Origin: Capsicum annuum | Lineage: Eukaryota; Streptophyta; Magnoliopsida; Solanales; Solanaceae | Assembly (NCBI RefSeq): GCF_002878395.1 | Contig: NW_025857693.1 | Coordinates: 441,319-505,318, forward strand | Reading direction: 5' to 3' | Length of the DNA: 64,000 nucleotides | Shown: positions 11,718 through 23,500 of the stretch, piece after piece | Layout: every line of letters starts with the position of its first letter | Position numbering within the stretch: position 1 is the first letter of the stretch | Program-made: the position numbers and the translations under genes | Notes under the pieces: model-generated | Seen by the model: only the letters and a program-made list of their open reading frames with translations | Database searches by the model: none | Told to the model about the DNA's origin: nothing

Positions 11718-13770
11718 ATGCGGTTATGGATTGATTGATTGATTGAAGTTGTTGAGGCTGTTGGGATTATACTCTTTTATTTTTTTTCTTATGGTGTATA
11801 TTGGTGTATGCCAGTACTAAGATTAAAGGCAATCCCTTATCCCGCTTGATCCAGAGCTTGAAAGAACCCTAGGATAGAATCTTAGGATATTGGAACACGA
11901 TCGCAATGCTCATCAGGAGGGGCTTTGAGATGATCAAATTGACTTACCTCCCTACCTTACATGGTGTTCAGGATGCAAACTACTATGCAGTTACTAGCAG
12001 AAAAAAATATGAGGGGGATAAAGAGTTAATCATTGTGCATCTTAATAGGAGAGATAGAGATAGGAAAAAAATCATCAAAAAGAACTAGAAAGAGGTAGAA
12101 GAGATAGATCTAAGGATCTCTCATCTTTTCAATACTTGCCAGCATATGATGATCCAGAAGATGACTTGAGGTATATTGAGCCTATCAAGATAGGAGCCAT
12201 AATTTCTTATAAATTAGCCCAGGGAGTGAAGTTCAATATTAACAGTACTATGATTCACCGACTGATGACGCAAATATGCACATCATGAATTTTGTTAGGA
12301 TCTATACTTTGTATAATATACCTTAAGTGAGTCGGTAAGCTTAAGACTCAGGTTGTTCTCATTCTTTCTAAATGGTGAAGCAACATTATGGTTAGGTAAC
12401 TACCTCGTGGGTTCATTATTAATTGGAACAAATTGCAAAAATAGTATTTGAATGAATTTTTCCTACCTTACAGAATAGTGCAGTTGAAGGTCCAGATCTA
12501 TAATTTCAAGCAATTACATTCTGAACCACTATATGAGGCATGGTTGAGGTTTAAGAAGAAGTTGATGATGGTGCCCAAACACAGAAATTAGGGGAAATTT
12601 TACTTGAAATATTCTATCAATACCTGAATGTCAATGTAGAAGTTATTGTGGGTACTATTATTGGTGGAGCTTTCATGAGCCTGTGTTGGGAGCTGACGTC
12701 AGAAATCTTAGATCAAGTCTCTTTTACCAACCGAGGGTGGCATACTCGGGAGGTAGAAATAGGCGTTGGTATTTATGCTTCTACTGCTTCCAACAAGCAA
12801 AAAATAATAGATAATATGGTGGCTCAATTAGTTATGTAGCTAAGGACAGAGATTCTATTACTAACAAAGAAATTTCCAACTATGAATTTCAAGAAGGTGA
12901 ATGTACTGGGAACACAAGGTAAATCTCCCAGGTCATATAATTATGATGTAGATAAAGAGGCAAAGTATATGGATAGAGAGATGGGGGTTTTTTGAGCCAA
13001 GGGCCAAGGGTATACTCAAGACACTTAGAACCTAAGGCAAGGAATCAAGGTCAGCACTATTATAGGGATAGATATAGGGATCGCCGTAGAGACGGAGATG
13101 GTGATGGAGGTGTAAGGAGGATTATAATGAGAAGAGTGTGCATATGTTCCACTGAGGAACTATGATACTAATTCAAGGATGGAGGTGTTGCTCACTAAGC
13201 TAGTTAAGGGTTTAGAGAACAAAGAGAGTTGCCTTAAAAAAATTAAGCATATATTTCAGGTTTGATCTAGAAAGTGGAATCGCATGCTCTAGTGATCAAG
13301 CAACTTAAATAGCAATTTGGTCAGATGTCGGCCACTTTGAATCAGCGACCATTGGGTACCCTATTGACTAATACTATGTAAAATCTAAAGAATGACCGGC
13401 ACTGCTTGGCCATCACCTTTCTAAGTGGTAAGGCTATTTTTGATCCACTAATGCTTGTAGTTGATGAGGTTCGAGATGATATTGTTGATGTTAATGATAC
13501 ACTCAAAATGGAACTTGAAAAGGTGGTGACTAGCAGTGACTCATCATAAAAAAGCAATGGGTGTTGAGAAAAGCATTGAAAAAGATAAAGGAAAAGGCAA
13601 AGAAGTCAAGCTTGTAGTGAAGACCATTCCACAACCTCCTCCACCTTTTCTTCAAATACAGAAGAAGAAGCAAGAGTAACAAAAGTACCAAAATTTTATG
13701 TTGATATTGGAACTGTCTATTAATATTTTTTTGTGGAACCATTAGAGTTGATATCAGTGTATGCTAAGTT
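11718..13770 (+). pseudogene. Athila-like gag remnant
   Basis: Degraded gag between primer site and protease. Recognisable words are the acidic N-terminal segment DDPEDDLRYIEPIKIGAI (about 12148-12200), FKQLHSEPLYEAWLRFKKKL and VPKHRN (12508-12590), LLLVELS*ACVG (about 12650-12690), and an Arg/Asp-rich RDRYRDRRRDGDG-type tract (about 13060-13100). Many stops and shifts occur. It equals in content the minus-strand gag at 7421-9360 and precedes the protease as expected. The short ORFs at 11906-12088 and 12648-12839 are pieces of this decayed region rather than separate genes. Confidence 0.7.
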
Positions 13771-14238
13771 ATGAAGTATTTGGTTAGTAAGGAGAATACG
13801 GTGACTTTTGAGCCCACTGATAATATGCACCATTATAATGCTATTGTTTCTCGATCTTTAGTAAAGAAAAAGAAGGACCCCAAACCCATTACTATTCTAT
13901 GTACTATTGGGTCCTTCAAATTTTCTCGAGCTTTATGTGATTTATCTAGTATCAATATGATGTCATTGGTGATGTACAAACAATTGGGGTTAGGGGTTCC
14001 CAAACCTGCATCTATGAGGTTATTGATGGCCGACTATATTATAATAAAATCAATAGGTATCTTAAGTGATGTGTTCGTGAAGGTGGCATACTATATCTTT
14101 CCAGCTGATTTTGTGACCCTTGACTATGAGGTGGACTTTGAAGTCCTTATTATCTTAAGAATACCCTTCCTACCAATGGGTAGGGCTTTGGTTGACATAG
14201 AGATTGGTCAAATAAAGTTTAGACTCAATGACGAATAG
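13771..14238 (+). pseudogene. Athila-like aspartic protease domain (open 155-codon stretch)
   Basis: One of the longest open frames in the window. It would cleave the Gag-Pol polyprotein in the cytoplasmic particle. Domains in order: linker ITFEP-like VTFEPTDNMHHYNAIVSRSL (about residues 10-30), IPCTIG-like ITILCTIGSFKFSRALCDLS (about 41-60) covering the catalytic region with D-L-S in place of the usual D-L-G-A-S, YKQLGLGVPKPASMRLLMAD, the flap region IGILSDVFVKVAYYIFPADF, and the terminal IILRIPFLPMGRALVDIEIG. Because the catalytic loop is damaged (DLSSINMM), it is probably inactive. It sits directly upstream of the RT remnant. Confidence 0.85.
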
Positions 14239-15560
14239 ATAAATTTTAATATGTGTCAGTCAATGCGGCAGTCAAAGGATATATGAGTAGTATCAATGAT
14301 AGACACTATGGATAATGATGCATTGATTGTTCCTATTTAGGAGAGACTTGGGGTTGAGTTACTAGCAGTGGTTATCATGAACTTTGAGAGTGATAGTATT
14401 GATAAATGTGATGAGATGGTGAGCGCACTATATGGTATAGGTTCTTATTCTTATGCTCGAAAGAAGTTAGATCTTAACTTGAAGAATAGAGCTACTCCAC
14501 CAGGTTGACCATCCATTGAGGAGCCAATGGTCTTGGAATTGAAGGCCCTCTTATCTCAGTTGCGATATGCATTTTGGGGGCTGAAAATAACTTGCCAATT
14601 ATTATTGTTTCTGATTTTTTGGATTCACAGGTTGAGGCATTGATTTCAGTCTTGCAGAGATTTAAGAGGTCCATCAGATGGACTATTGTTAACTTTGTGG
14701 GGATTCCACGTGAGATTTATACTCATAAAATTTAGCTTGAACCAGATTGTGTTCCTAGTATCAAGCATTAGCATTATTTGAATCTACCTATGTATGAGGT
14801 GGTAAAGAAAGAGATCATAAAGTGGTTAGATGCGGGTGTAGTTTACCCTATTATGTACAACAAGTGGGTCAGCCCGGATCAGTGTGAACCTAAGAAGGGT
14901 GGGATCACTGTGGTCCCAAAGAAGATGAATGAGTAGAGCCAATAAGACTGGTTTTTAGTTGGAGATAGTGCATGAACTATAGAAAGTTGAACACTTGGAC
15001 TCAAAAGGACCATTTTACTATGTCGTTTATGGATTAGATGCTAGACACACTTGCAGGCAAGGGTTGGTACTATTTTCTTAATGGTTATTTGGGGTGTAAT
15101 CAAATTTCATTGCCCTAAAGACCAAGAAAAGCCTAATTTTACTTGCCCTTATGGTACTTTTGTGTTTAAGAGAATGTTGTTAGGGCTGTGTAATGCTCCC
15201 TCCACTTTTCAGCATTATATAATGTTGTTTTTTGATGTAGTGGAGAACGCTATAGTAGTCTTCATGGATGACTTTTTGATTGTTGGAGACTTTTTTTATG
15301 GTTGTCTATCCTTTTTGGCCACTGTACTTTAGACATGTAAGGAGTACAACCTGGTTTTTAATTATGAAAAATGCCAATTTATGGTGAAAGAAGGGATTAT
15401 TATCTAACATAAGATTTTGGAGAGGGGTATTGAGGTTGACAGGACAAAGATAGAGGTGATTGAAAAATTCTCTCCTCTAGTTTTAGTTAAAGGTATCAGA
15501 AGTTTCTTGGGTCATGTTGGGTTTTATAGGAGACTCATCAAGGACTTCTCTAAAATTGCT
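14239..15560 (+). pseudogene. Athila-like reverse transcriptase remnant
   Basis: Reverse transcriptase of the Gag-Pol polyprotein, broken by stops and shifts. Visible in order: YEVVKKEIIKWLDAGVVYPI (about 14792-14850), KKGGITVVPKK (14894-14925), MNYRKLN in place of CIDYRKLN, DQEKPNFTCPYGTFVFKRML and LGLCNAPSTFQHYIM (about 15120-15225), the catalytic FMDDF box (YVDD equivalent, about 15262), YNLVFNYEKCQFMVKEGI, GIEVDRTKIEVIEKFSP and IRSFLGHVGFYRRLIKDFSK (about 15480-15555). Both catalytic Asp residues of the box remain, but the frame is not continuous. Confidence 0.85.
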
Positions 15561-16215
15561 AATCCATTATGCAAGATTTTATAGAAGGAGGCGAAGTTTA
15601 TGTTTGGTGATGCTTGTTTCATGGCCTTTGAGTTCCTTAAGGGGTGGTTGATCTCGATTTCTATTGTTATATCTCTTGATTGGTCCTCACTATTTAATGT
15701 GATGTGCGATGCTAGTGGTGTGGTCTTGGGAGTTTTACTAGCCAACGACGTGAGAAGATTCTTCACCCAGTCTACTATGCCAGTAAAACATTAAACCCCA
15801 CATAGAAAATTATACAATTACTAAGCAGGATCTACTTGCGGTGGTTTTTGCTTTTGAGAAATTTTAGTCCTATTGATAGGGACCAAAGTCATTTTTCATA
15901 CTGATCATAAAGCATTGAGGTATCTAATTCTGAAGAAAGATGCTAAGCCAAGGCTGATTCGTTGGATACTCTTGTTGCAAGAATTTGACTTTGAGGTGAA
16001 AGACATAAAAGGAACTGAAAATCAGGTTGCAGATAACTTATCTCGCCTCGACAAGGAGGCAATGCTAAATTTGGGAGATGAGCTTTATATATATGATGCT
16101 TTTCCAGATGAGCGGTTCTTGGCAGCATCACAAGACTTAATCCCATGGTTTATGAATTTTTTCAACTTTTTGGCAACTGATCTTATCCCGAAATATTTAT
16201 CATTCCAGTAGCGTA
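15561..16215 (+). pseudogene. Athila-like RNase H remnant
   Basis: Follows the RT without a gap. An open segment from 15873 gives [38 protein letters not shown] and [16 protein letters not shown], the C-terminal half of the Ty3/gypsy RNase H. The N-terminal half is represented by the FNVMCDASGVVLGVLL frame at about 15692-15740, in another frame. It retains the DAS and VADNLSR signatures and would degrade the RNA of the RNA/DNA hybrid during reverse transcription if intact. Confidence 0.85.
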
Positions 16216-17133
16216 AGCGGTTCATACATGAGGTGAAGGAGTTTTTCAAGGTTGAGACTTATATTTTTCAGATTTGTGTAGATAGAGTTATTCGGAGATG
16301 TATTCTTAACTTGGAGATGATGAGCATCCTTGAGGATTGTCATTCATCACCAATTGGGGATCATCGTTGTGGTACCCATACAGCCCACAAAATTTTACAT
16401 TGTGGGTACTATTGACGGACTAATTACAAGGATGCTCATGATTTTGCTTGAGCCTAAGATAAGTGTCAGTGGTAAGGTAATATTTCACAAAAACATAAGC
16501 TCCCCATGACACCTATCTTAGAGTTGGAGTTGTTTGATATATGGAGAATTGATTTCATAGGTCTATTTAAGAGCATGGGGGATGAAATATTTACTGGTGG
16601 CAGATGACTATGTTTGTAAACGGATGGAGGCGGTTGTGCGTCCCAACAATAAAGGCAGAAGTGTCACCGCATTTCTTAAGAAAGACATTTTTTCTCCATT
16701 TGGCTGTCCATGTGCCATTAATAGTGATGGTGGATCCCACTTCTCTAATAGTCTTTTTAAGGTTCTGATAGAAAAATATGGTGTGAAGCATAAGGTGGGG
16801 ACACCTTACCATCCTCAGATGAATGAGCAGGCTGAGGTCTCCAATCGTTAGATAAAGTCCATATTGATGAAGACTATGAATGCCAATAGGGCTTATTGGT
16901 CAAGAAGGTGAGACGATGCTCTTTGGGCCTACCAGACAGCTTTTTAGAACTCCATATGTGCCTCTCCATATCAGCTTGTGTATGGCAAGGCATGCAACTT
17001 ACCAGTCCAACTTGAGCACAAGGTACTATAGGCATTGAAAAATCTCAATTTTTAGTGGAGTGACGCAATGAATTTGCCGATGAGAAAAGTGAATGAGTTA
17101 GATGAATTTCGACTCTAAGATTATGAGAGTTCA
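16216..17133 (+). pseudogene. Athila-like integrase, upstream part (split by insertion)
   Basis: Zinc-finger region CHSSPIGDHRCGTHTAHKIL (about 16340-16400). Catalytic core: [13 protein letters not shown] (first Asp, about 16550-16590), [17 protein letters not shown] (second Asp, about 16718-16765) and [16 protein letters not shown] (catalytic Glu, about 16802-16850). After a stop: WAYQTAF, YQLVYGKACNLPVQLEHK (about 16970-17025) and NELDEFRL near 17092-17115. The frame is cut at 17133, where a minus-strand chromovirus is inserted; the next residues resume at 27651. In-frame stops show it is dead. Confidence 0.85.
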
Positions 17134-17819
17134 TGACACGACCCAAAACCGGCCATTTCTTATGGGTACCTTAAGACCATATGAATTAAAGGTTACCTTG
17201 ATAACCCAAAATAATCATCAATATAAATCTCAAGGGTCAGACAAATCCCAACCAAAAGATAAGATAGCGGAAAGCATACTACAAGTCATAACTTAAACAT
17301 GTCTAAACACTTCATTAGATTCATCAAACTAGCCATTGCACCCAAGTCCACAGTCATCCACAATACCTATATACAAACCGATGTTTAGAAATGTATATGT
17401 CGGCACAAGCCCCCGACAATATCCAAACCAAGTTAAAATAAGACTAAGTCTAAAGATAGGAGACCAAGAAGGAATGTCTTCCAAAGTAAGGAAGCTCACC
17501 ACTCCCAAGTCAATGCAAGAATCGCTTAGATCACCTAATCACTACTCAGGAAGAGAAGATGATGCTCCAGCCCCTACGTCCCATAGGGACATAGTATCCG
17601 GAGATGGTTAGCGATTGGAGCGCTAGCATGTAACTCAAGGATAATTATAAAATAGCATCATTAATCAACAACAATTCGATATATCATATTCAACCATATT
17701 CATGACCTTATCCATACATATAGGTATATCACATGCTAACAAGTAAAAACGTCATCACAACATTCTCAAAGCACCCAATCATGAGACATAAAGTGGAGGA
17801 CTCTGACCTTCCGCACTCA

Positions 17820-18360
17820 GATTCAACAATTCTTATTAGGTATGGGACTTCAATCACATTCACATATCACTTAGGCAAAGGACTTTAACCATGTATACAC
17901 TCATTAAGCAAGGGACTCTAACCACATACACTTCTATTCAAGCAAGGGACTCTAACCACACACTTACATTCATTTAGGAAATGGACTCTAACCACATGCC
18001 GATACATTAGGTAATGGACTCTAACCACACACTCACATTTATTTAGCCAAGGGACTCTAACCACATGCCCACACATTAGGCTAGGAACTCTAACCTCGTG
18101 TTGTATTAGATAGGGTACTCTAACCCAAGCCATTTCATTTGGTGAGGCACTTCAGCCTCAAGATAACTCATTGTGCAAGGGACTTTAACCACAAGCAATT
18201 TCATTAGGCAAGGGACTATAACCTTAAGGCCTTTTATTAGGTAAGGTACTTTAACCTTAATCCATTACAACTATAATTAGTCAACATTGGGACTTCAACC
18301 CTTTTTCCATTCATCATTATCTATCCAATTCACATGAAAGGACTTTAACCGGTTTAGACA
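17820..18360. repeat. LTR minisatellite, GGGACTYTAACC core (left copy)
   Basis: About fifteen imperfect units, mostly 30-40 bp apart, each with a GGCAAGGGACTCTAACCACA-like core followed by a CACATTCATTTAG-like spacer. The equivalent array is in the right LTR (25785-26320). A sparser series continues in the internal 3' region at 19850-20165 (GGGACTTAAACCCAT, GGGACTTGAACCCAT, GGGGACTTTAACCCAT). Confidence 0.9.
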
Positions 18361-19175
18361 ATTCAACACTATACTTGACAACATGGTCCTCATGGGAGCC
18401 TTTGTTTCTCAACCATGTTAATAGGCCAATGCCTTAATTCAATTCATCGTACAATTCAATTTATGGTCATCAAGACCCTCACAAAATATTCACATTTCAT
18501 TAGCAATCTTATACCATATTCATACCATACTTTAGTTCAACACACAATTCAAGTTCATTTTCTCATTTAGGGACATTAACTCTTCATTAACCATCATCCA
18601 ACAAGGTCATCAATTTCACCATACATGGATCATAATACCATTACAATATCATTTAACAACTATTCATACTTATTGGGCCATTGCCCTAGTTCAAAACATC
18701 ATCAACATAAGACTAGACAATTCACTTAGATATTTCCATAAACACCTTGTGTGCATGACTTTACCAAGGCCATTTTCATGGTAGAAATCATCAAGATTAG
18801 AGTTACTCATAACTCATATGTTATACCACATAAAACAAGCACCCACATGTTAAAATCATCACCAATAATAGGTACAAACAAAAGTCTAAGTAAAAGTCAA
18901 CATAATTCATCATTAGGCAACAAAACTCTTTTCATTTGATTTCAAATCACCATGTACACTTACTAATTCAAGTGTAAAATACATGGGTTTAGAGTTATTT
19001 ATCAAGGGGAAGAGTTACATGCCTTAAATAACTTGATTCACCCAAGAAGCTTGACTTCACTTTGCCTCTTGAAGATTACCCTTGAAACCCTAGCCTTTAA
19101 TTCTTCAAAGATGAGTTTGAGAGAGCGTTTTGGATGTTTGATTGACTCAAAATGTGTTTAAGGAGGACATATAGA

Positions 19176-19184
19176 CTTATATAG
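19176..19184 (-). promoter_or_regulatory. TATA box of 3' LTR
   Basis: Minus strand CTATATAAG; the same motif is kept in the other LTR at 27139-27147. Confidence 0.55.
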
Positions 19185-19686
19185 TGTGGGGAATTAGGGT
19201 TTGTATTGTAGGAAATGACCATAAGGACCTCAACAAAAATCTGAAAATTGATCGTCCAGGTAGGTGCGACTCACTTGAGTCATTCGTACCCTAGGGTACT
19301 AGTGGTACCCTGACTCGTACCCTAGATCTTCCTAGGTCACCTACAATAGTTAGGGTATGAATACACACCTTGGAGTCATATCCAAAGGGTACAACTCATT
19401 CACTAACCGTATGCTTCAATCGTACAAAAAATAGTCCTCTCAAAGTTTAAGTCCAAACTTTATAAGACTCACTTGGTATGACTCGTACCTTAAGGTACGA
19501 TTGTGGAGGGTATCACTCATACCTAGTACAGTGAGTGTCCCTCACCACACTGCCTAGGGTAAAAGAAGGGAGTGATAGAAGGATATGACTCATATCTAAC
19601 AGGTACGACTCATGTCCCTAGTCGTACCCAACTCCGAGATACGAAATAAAGAAGTTCTTCTCAAGGTTAAAAGAACAGGTGTCTCA

Positions 19687-19702
19687 ATTATCCCACACTT
19701 GG
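19687..19702 (-). promoter_or_regulatory. Polypurine tract of chromovirus
   Basis: Minus strand reads CCAAGTGTGGGATAAT immediately before the LTR start TGAGACACC. This is the expected position for plus-strand priming. Confidence 0.6.
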
Positions 19703-20214
19703 ATCATTCATCAACAAATGATGGGTTAGGTAATCATACACAAAAATTAACACACTATACATATGAAACCAACCTTTAATCGAGTTAGGACAAAGCACAC
19801 AACAATCATTCAACACACATCATGCTAATTATCAATCGACTATTCATTACATTAGCTTTGGGACTCAAACCCATTACATTTCAAAATATTTACTCATTTC
19901 ACAACTTAGGTTATTTAACCCATCGACATATCAAAGATTCTTTCTCAACTCAAAGACTATGGACTCAAATGCATCATCTATCAAAGACATAAATAAACTC
20001 ACTGTATTAGGGACTTAAACCCATCAAAACCAACACACACATGATTTCAAAGCATTAGGGACTTGAACCCATGGTCTAACACGACACAAATCAATTCAAA
20101 CCTTAAGGACTTTAACCCATTATCTAAATGAGGCATAACTCAATTCAACACAAAGGGGACTTTAACCCATTTTCTATCAAGACATAAATTAAGGTAAGAA
20201 GATTAGCTCAAACC

Positions 20215-20455
20215 TTTAACACAAGCCCGGGATGGGAAAAAAATGTTGATACTTGGACTTCATGTCCTCTTCCACCTCCTATGTAGCTTACTTGGACTAT
20301 TGGTTGCTCCATAGAACCTTCATCGAAGCCACATTTTTTGTTCGTAATCGGCAAACTTGCCGATTCAAGATCCTTACCGGGATCTCCTCATAGGTTAAAG
20401 TATCTGAGATATCAACATCCCTCAAGGGAATAACCAACGAAGTATCACCCATACA
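20215..20455 (-). pseudogene. Chromodomain at C-terminus of integrase
   Basis: Minus-strand words GDTSLVIPLRDVDISDTLTY, EEIPVRILNRQVCRLRTKNV and ASMKVLWSNQ, then after a stop VEEDMKSKYQHFF. This is the chromodomain that ends chromovirus integrases and is thought to direct insertion into heterochromatin by binding modified histone. It is separated from the integrase frame by a frameshift near 20455. The VLWSNQ tryptophan and the ILNRQV core are kept; one stop lies between WSNQ and EVEEDM. A chromodomain is consistent with a Tekay/Del-type assignment. Confidence 0.85.
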
Positions 20456-21560
20456 TTTTTGCAACATAGAGATGTGGAAAATCTAGTGAATGGATTTATG
20501 CTAGAAGGCAAATCCAACTCATAGGAAACATTGCCAACCATCTCCACGATCAAGTAGGGACCAACATATAGGGGACTAAGCTTCCCCTTTTTACTAAAAC
20601 AAATCACTCCCTTCATGAGAGACACTTTAAAGAATACCCAATCGCCAACACTAAACTCTAAGTTCCTATGCCACACATATGCATAGGACTTTTGGATACT
20701 TTCAGTGGTTTTCAATCTATCACGAATTACCTTTACCTTCTCTAAGGCTTGGTGAACTAAATTGGGTCCAAGAAACTTACCCTCGCCAACTTCGTAAAAC
20801 CCAATAGGAGATCGACATCTCCTACCATACAATTCCTCAAAATAGGCCATGCGAATGCTAGAGTGGTAACTACTATTATAGGGGAACTCAATCAAAGGCA
20901 ATTGGTCACACCAACTACCACCATAATCAATCACATAAGCCCACAACATATCCTCCAATGTTTGGATAGTCCTCTCCGCTTGCCCATCCATTTTCAGGTG
21001 GAAAGCGATACTAAGGCACACTCTAGTACCCAAACCTTTTTGGAATGACTTCCAAAATTAGGATGAAAATGGAGGACCACGATCTGAGATGATCGAAACT
21101 TCAGCACCATACAACTTCATGATATCCACAAGATACAACTTAGCATAATCTCCCACCAAGTAATTAGTCCTCAGGGGAAAAAGTGAGCGGACTTGGTCAT
21201 TCTATCAATAATGACCTATATAGAATCACATTGATTCCAATATTGAGGAAAACAAGTAACGAAATCCATATTAATTGCCTCACATTTCCATTTGGGTATG
21301 GAATCTTTTGATACAAGCCCCGGGCCTCATGTACTCAATTTTCACTAGTTGGCACACCATGCACTTGACCATATAACTAGCCACTTCTCATTTCATATTA
21401 CCCCACTAAGAACTCTCTAAGAAAATGATACATCTTGGTGGAACCAGGATGTATAGCATACCGACATTTATGAGCCTCGGCAATGACCCTTTTCTTCAAG
21501 CCATCAACGTCGGGAACACATAGTCTACCTTGGTATCTAAATATACCATCACCACTAATC
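20456..21560 (-). pseudogene. Chromovirus integrase remnant
   Basis: Minus strand, from 21560 downwards: zinc finger with HKCRYAIHPGSTKMYHFL and YMVKCMVCQLVK (H-H-C-C, about 21475-21345), core with MDFVTCFPQ (first Asp, about 21270), VSIISDRGPPF (second Asp, about 21100-21070) and DGQAERTIQTLEDML (catalytic Glu, about 20985-20945). The C-terminal part is an open stretch of 203 codons (21033-20422) with YGRRCRSPIGFYEVGE and VGPYLIVEMVGNVSYELDLP. In-frame stops between zinc finger and core make it inactive. A chromodomain follows. Confidence 0.9.
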
Positions 21561-22190
21561 ACAAAGTCTGTAACTTTATGTTAACCTACATTACTCTTGA
21601 TCTTCATCAAATCAATTTCCAACACTTGTTTTTCCTTTATCTTAACAATAAGAGATGACAGAGATACCAGAAGACCAAATAAACCACCATCCTCAGAGTA
21701 CGTAAGTCAAACTCCAATATTAGCCAAATGCTGAACGTCCTTTACAAATTCTCGCTTGTCCTCATTCACATGGGCCAAACTTCCCATGGATTATCTACTA
21801 AGAGCATCAGCGACTACATTAGATTTAACAGGGTAGTAATAAAGACTCATATCACAGTCTTTCAACAACTCAAGCCACCTCATTTGCCTGAGGTTCAAAT
21901 CATTTTGAGTAAACACATATTAAAGACTCTTATGATCGAAAAAGATATGAACATGAACCCCATAAAGATAATATCACCAAATCTTTAACACAAAAACCAT
22001 GGCTAATAACTCTAACTCATGAGTAGGGTAGTTTTTTTCATGAACTTTCAAATTCCTAGAAGCATAGGACACTACCCCACCAAGTTGTATCAAACCACAA
22101 CTGAGACCAATACGAGAAGCATTACAATATACCACAAAACCATTATTACGTCAGGTAATGTCAAAACTGGAGCCGAAGTTAATTTATGTT
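21561..22190 (-). pseudogene. Chromovirus RNase H remnant
   Basis: Minus strand: LELLKDCDMSLYYYPVKSNV and VADALSR (about 21870-21795), the signature end of Ty3/gypsy RNase H, then a stop and MGSLAHVNEDKREFVKDVQH, the linker to integrase. The N-terminal half at 21990-22190 is heavily decayed (frames with [24 protein letters not shown] words, about 22115-22060). Confidence 0.75.
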
Positions 22191-23171
22191 TCAACTTCTC
22201 AAAGTTATCCTCACTCGCATCTCTCCACAAGAACTTGACTTTATTTTGGGTAACTTGGTAAATGGAGAAGCTATGGTCGAGAAACTCTCTTCAAATCTTC
22301 TATAGTAACTGGCTAGACCCAAGAAGCTCCAAATATCAGTTGGAGTCATAGGTATAAGACACTTCTTAACTATCGTAACCTTTTGGGGATATACCATGAT
22401 CCCTTCACTAGAGATAACATAATCAAGAAAAGCTATGGCTTTCATTCAAAACTCACACTTGGAGAACTTGGCATACAAACGATGATCCTTTAAAGTTTAC
22501 ATTACGGCACTGAGGTGATCCGCTTGATCCTCCTCACTCTTAGAATAGACTAAGATGTCATCAATGAAGACAGTGAAAAAAATGTCCAAGAATGACAAAA
22601 GACCTGATTCATTAAGTCCATGAATGCCACTGGGGCATTTGTCATCCCAAAAGACATGGCAAGAAACTCATTGTGGCCATACCAGGTTCTAAAGGCAGTC
22701 TTAGGGATATCCGCTTCCCTAATCTGAAGTTGATGATAACCCAATCTAAGATCTATCTTAGAGAAGTACTTCACACCCTGAAGTTGACCAAACAAAACAT
22801 TGATCCTAAAAAAGGATATTATTATTTACGGTCACTTTGTTCAACTAACGATAATCAATGCACATACAAAGGGAACCATCCTTCTTGCATACAAAAAACA
22901 TGGGAGCACCATAAGGAGACACACTAGGATAGATAAAAACTTTATCTAAGAGGTTCTTCAATTTCTCCTTAAGCTGTTTGAGCTCCACCGGATCCATTCG
23001 ATAAGGAGGGATGGAAATCGAATGAGTGTTCAAAACAAAATCAATCCCAAAATCAATTTTCCTATCAGGAGGAACACCAGGAAGATCATCGAGAAACTCA
23101 TTAACTATGGGAACAAATTCTAGAGAAGGCTCTTTCGATTTAGAATCTTTAACTCGGACCAAATGATACAA
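22191..23171 (-). pseudogene. Chromovirus reverse transcriptase remnant
   Basis: Minus strand, several frames: DFGIDFVLNTHSISIPPYRM and ELKQLKEKLKNLLDKVFIYP with APMFFVCKKDGSLCMCIDYR (23060-22850); [40 protein letters not shown] and [17 protein letters not shown] (22780-22590); the FIDDILV catalytic box (about 22570-22550); then FLDYVISSEGIMVYPQKVTI, TPTDIWSFLGLASYYRRFEE and FTKLPKIK (22440-22230). Frameshifts separate the pieces; both catalytic Asp residues remain. Confidence 0.92.
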
Positions 23172-23500
23172 CTACTCCTTTGAAATAAAATTTTGGGCTT
23201 TAAAATAAGAAATAAATATTTTCTTAGAAACTAAGGAACCACATTCCCATACAATAACTAGTTCATTAGGGAATTTGAACATGACCCTTCGGTTCCAACA
23301 ATCTAAGGAAGCATAACTCAAATACAACCAATCTATCCCTAGAATAACATCAAAATCGACCATGTCCAACTCTATCAAGTCAACAAGAGAATCTCTACCA
23401 CCAACAGATACCACACACACGTTATAGACCCTTCGATCAATCATAGAGTCTTCTATCGAGCTAGCATAGAAAAAGAAACCAATAGACTTTTGGGACCACA
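23172..23500 (-). pseudogene. Chromovirus protease remnant
   Basis: Minus-strand open stretch with VYNVCVVSVGGRDSLVDLIE, LDMVDFDVILGIDWLYLSYA and SLDCWNRRVMFKFPNELVIV. These are the second half of the retropepsin fold and the characteristic DFDVILGMDWL motif of Tekay-like elements. It ends FISYFKAQNFISKE next to the RT. The catalytic DTGA-type segment is expected upstream, where HDTGSILFCVTPYVAVYLD (about 23560) is in another frame. Confidence 0.85.

Larger units (their letters stand above)
17134..19686 (-). mobile_element. 3' LTR of nested chromovirus
   Basis: Plus strand TGACACGACCC...GGTGTCTCA, i.e. minus strand TGAGACACC...GGGTCGTGTCA. It aligns end to end with 25100-27650. It contains a TATA box (minus strand CTATATAAG at 19176-19184), a minisatellite (17820-18360), and a stretch with repeated TACGACTC / GGTACGA words (19260-19630). 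The short ORFs here fall in the minisatellite. Confidence 0.92.

Noticed and set aside
17918..18133. 71-codon minus-strand frame with repeated VRVP/VRVH words
   Set aside because: Translation of the LTR minisatellite, not a repeat protein.
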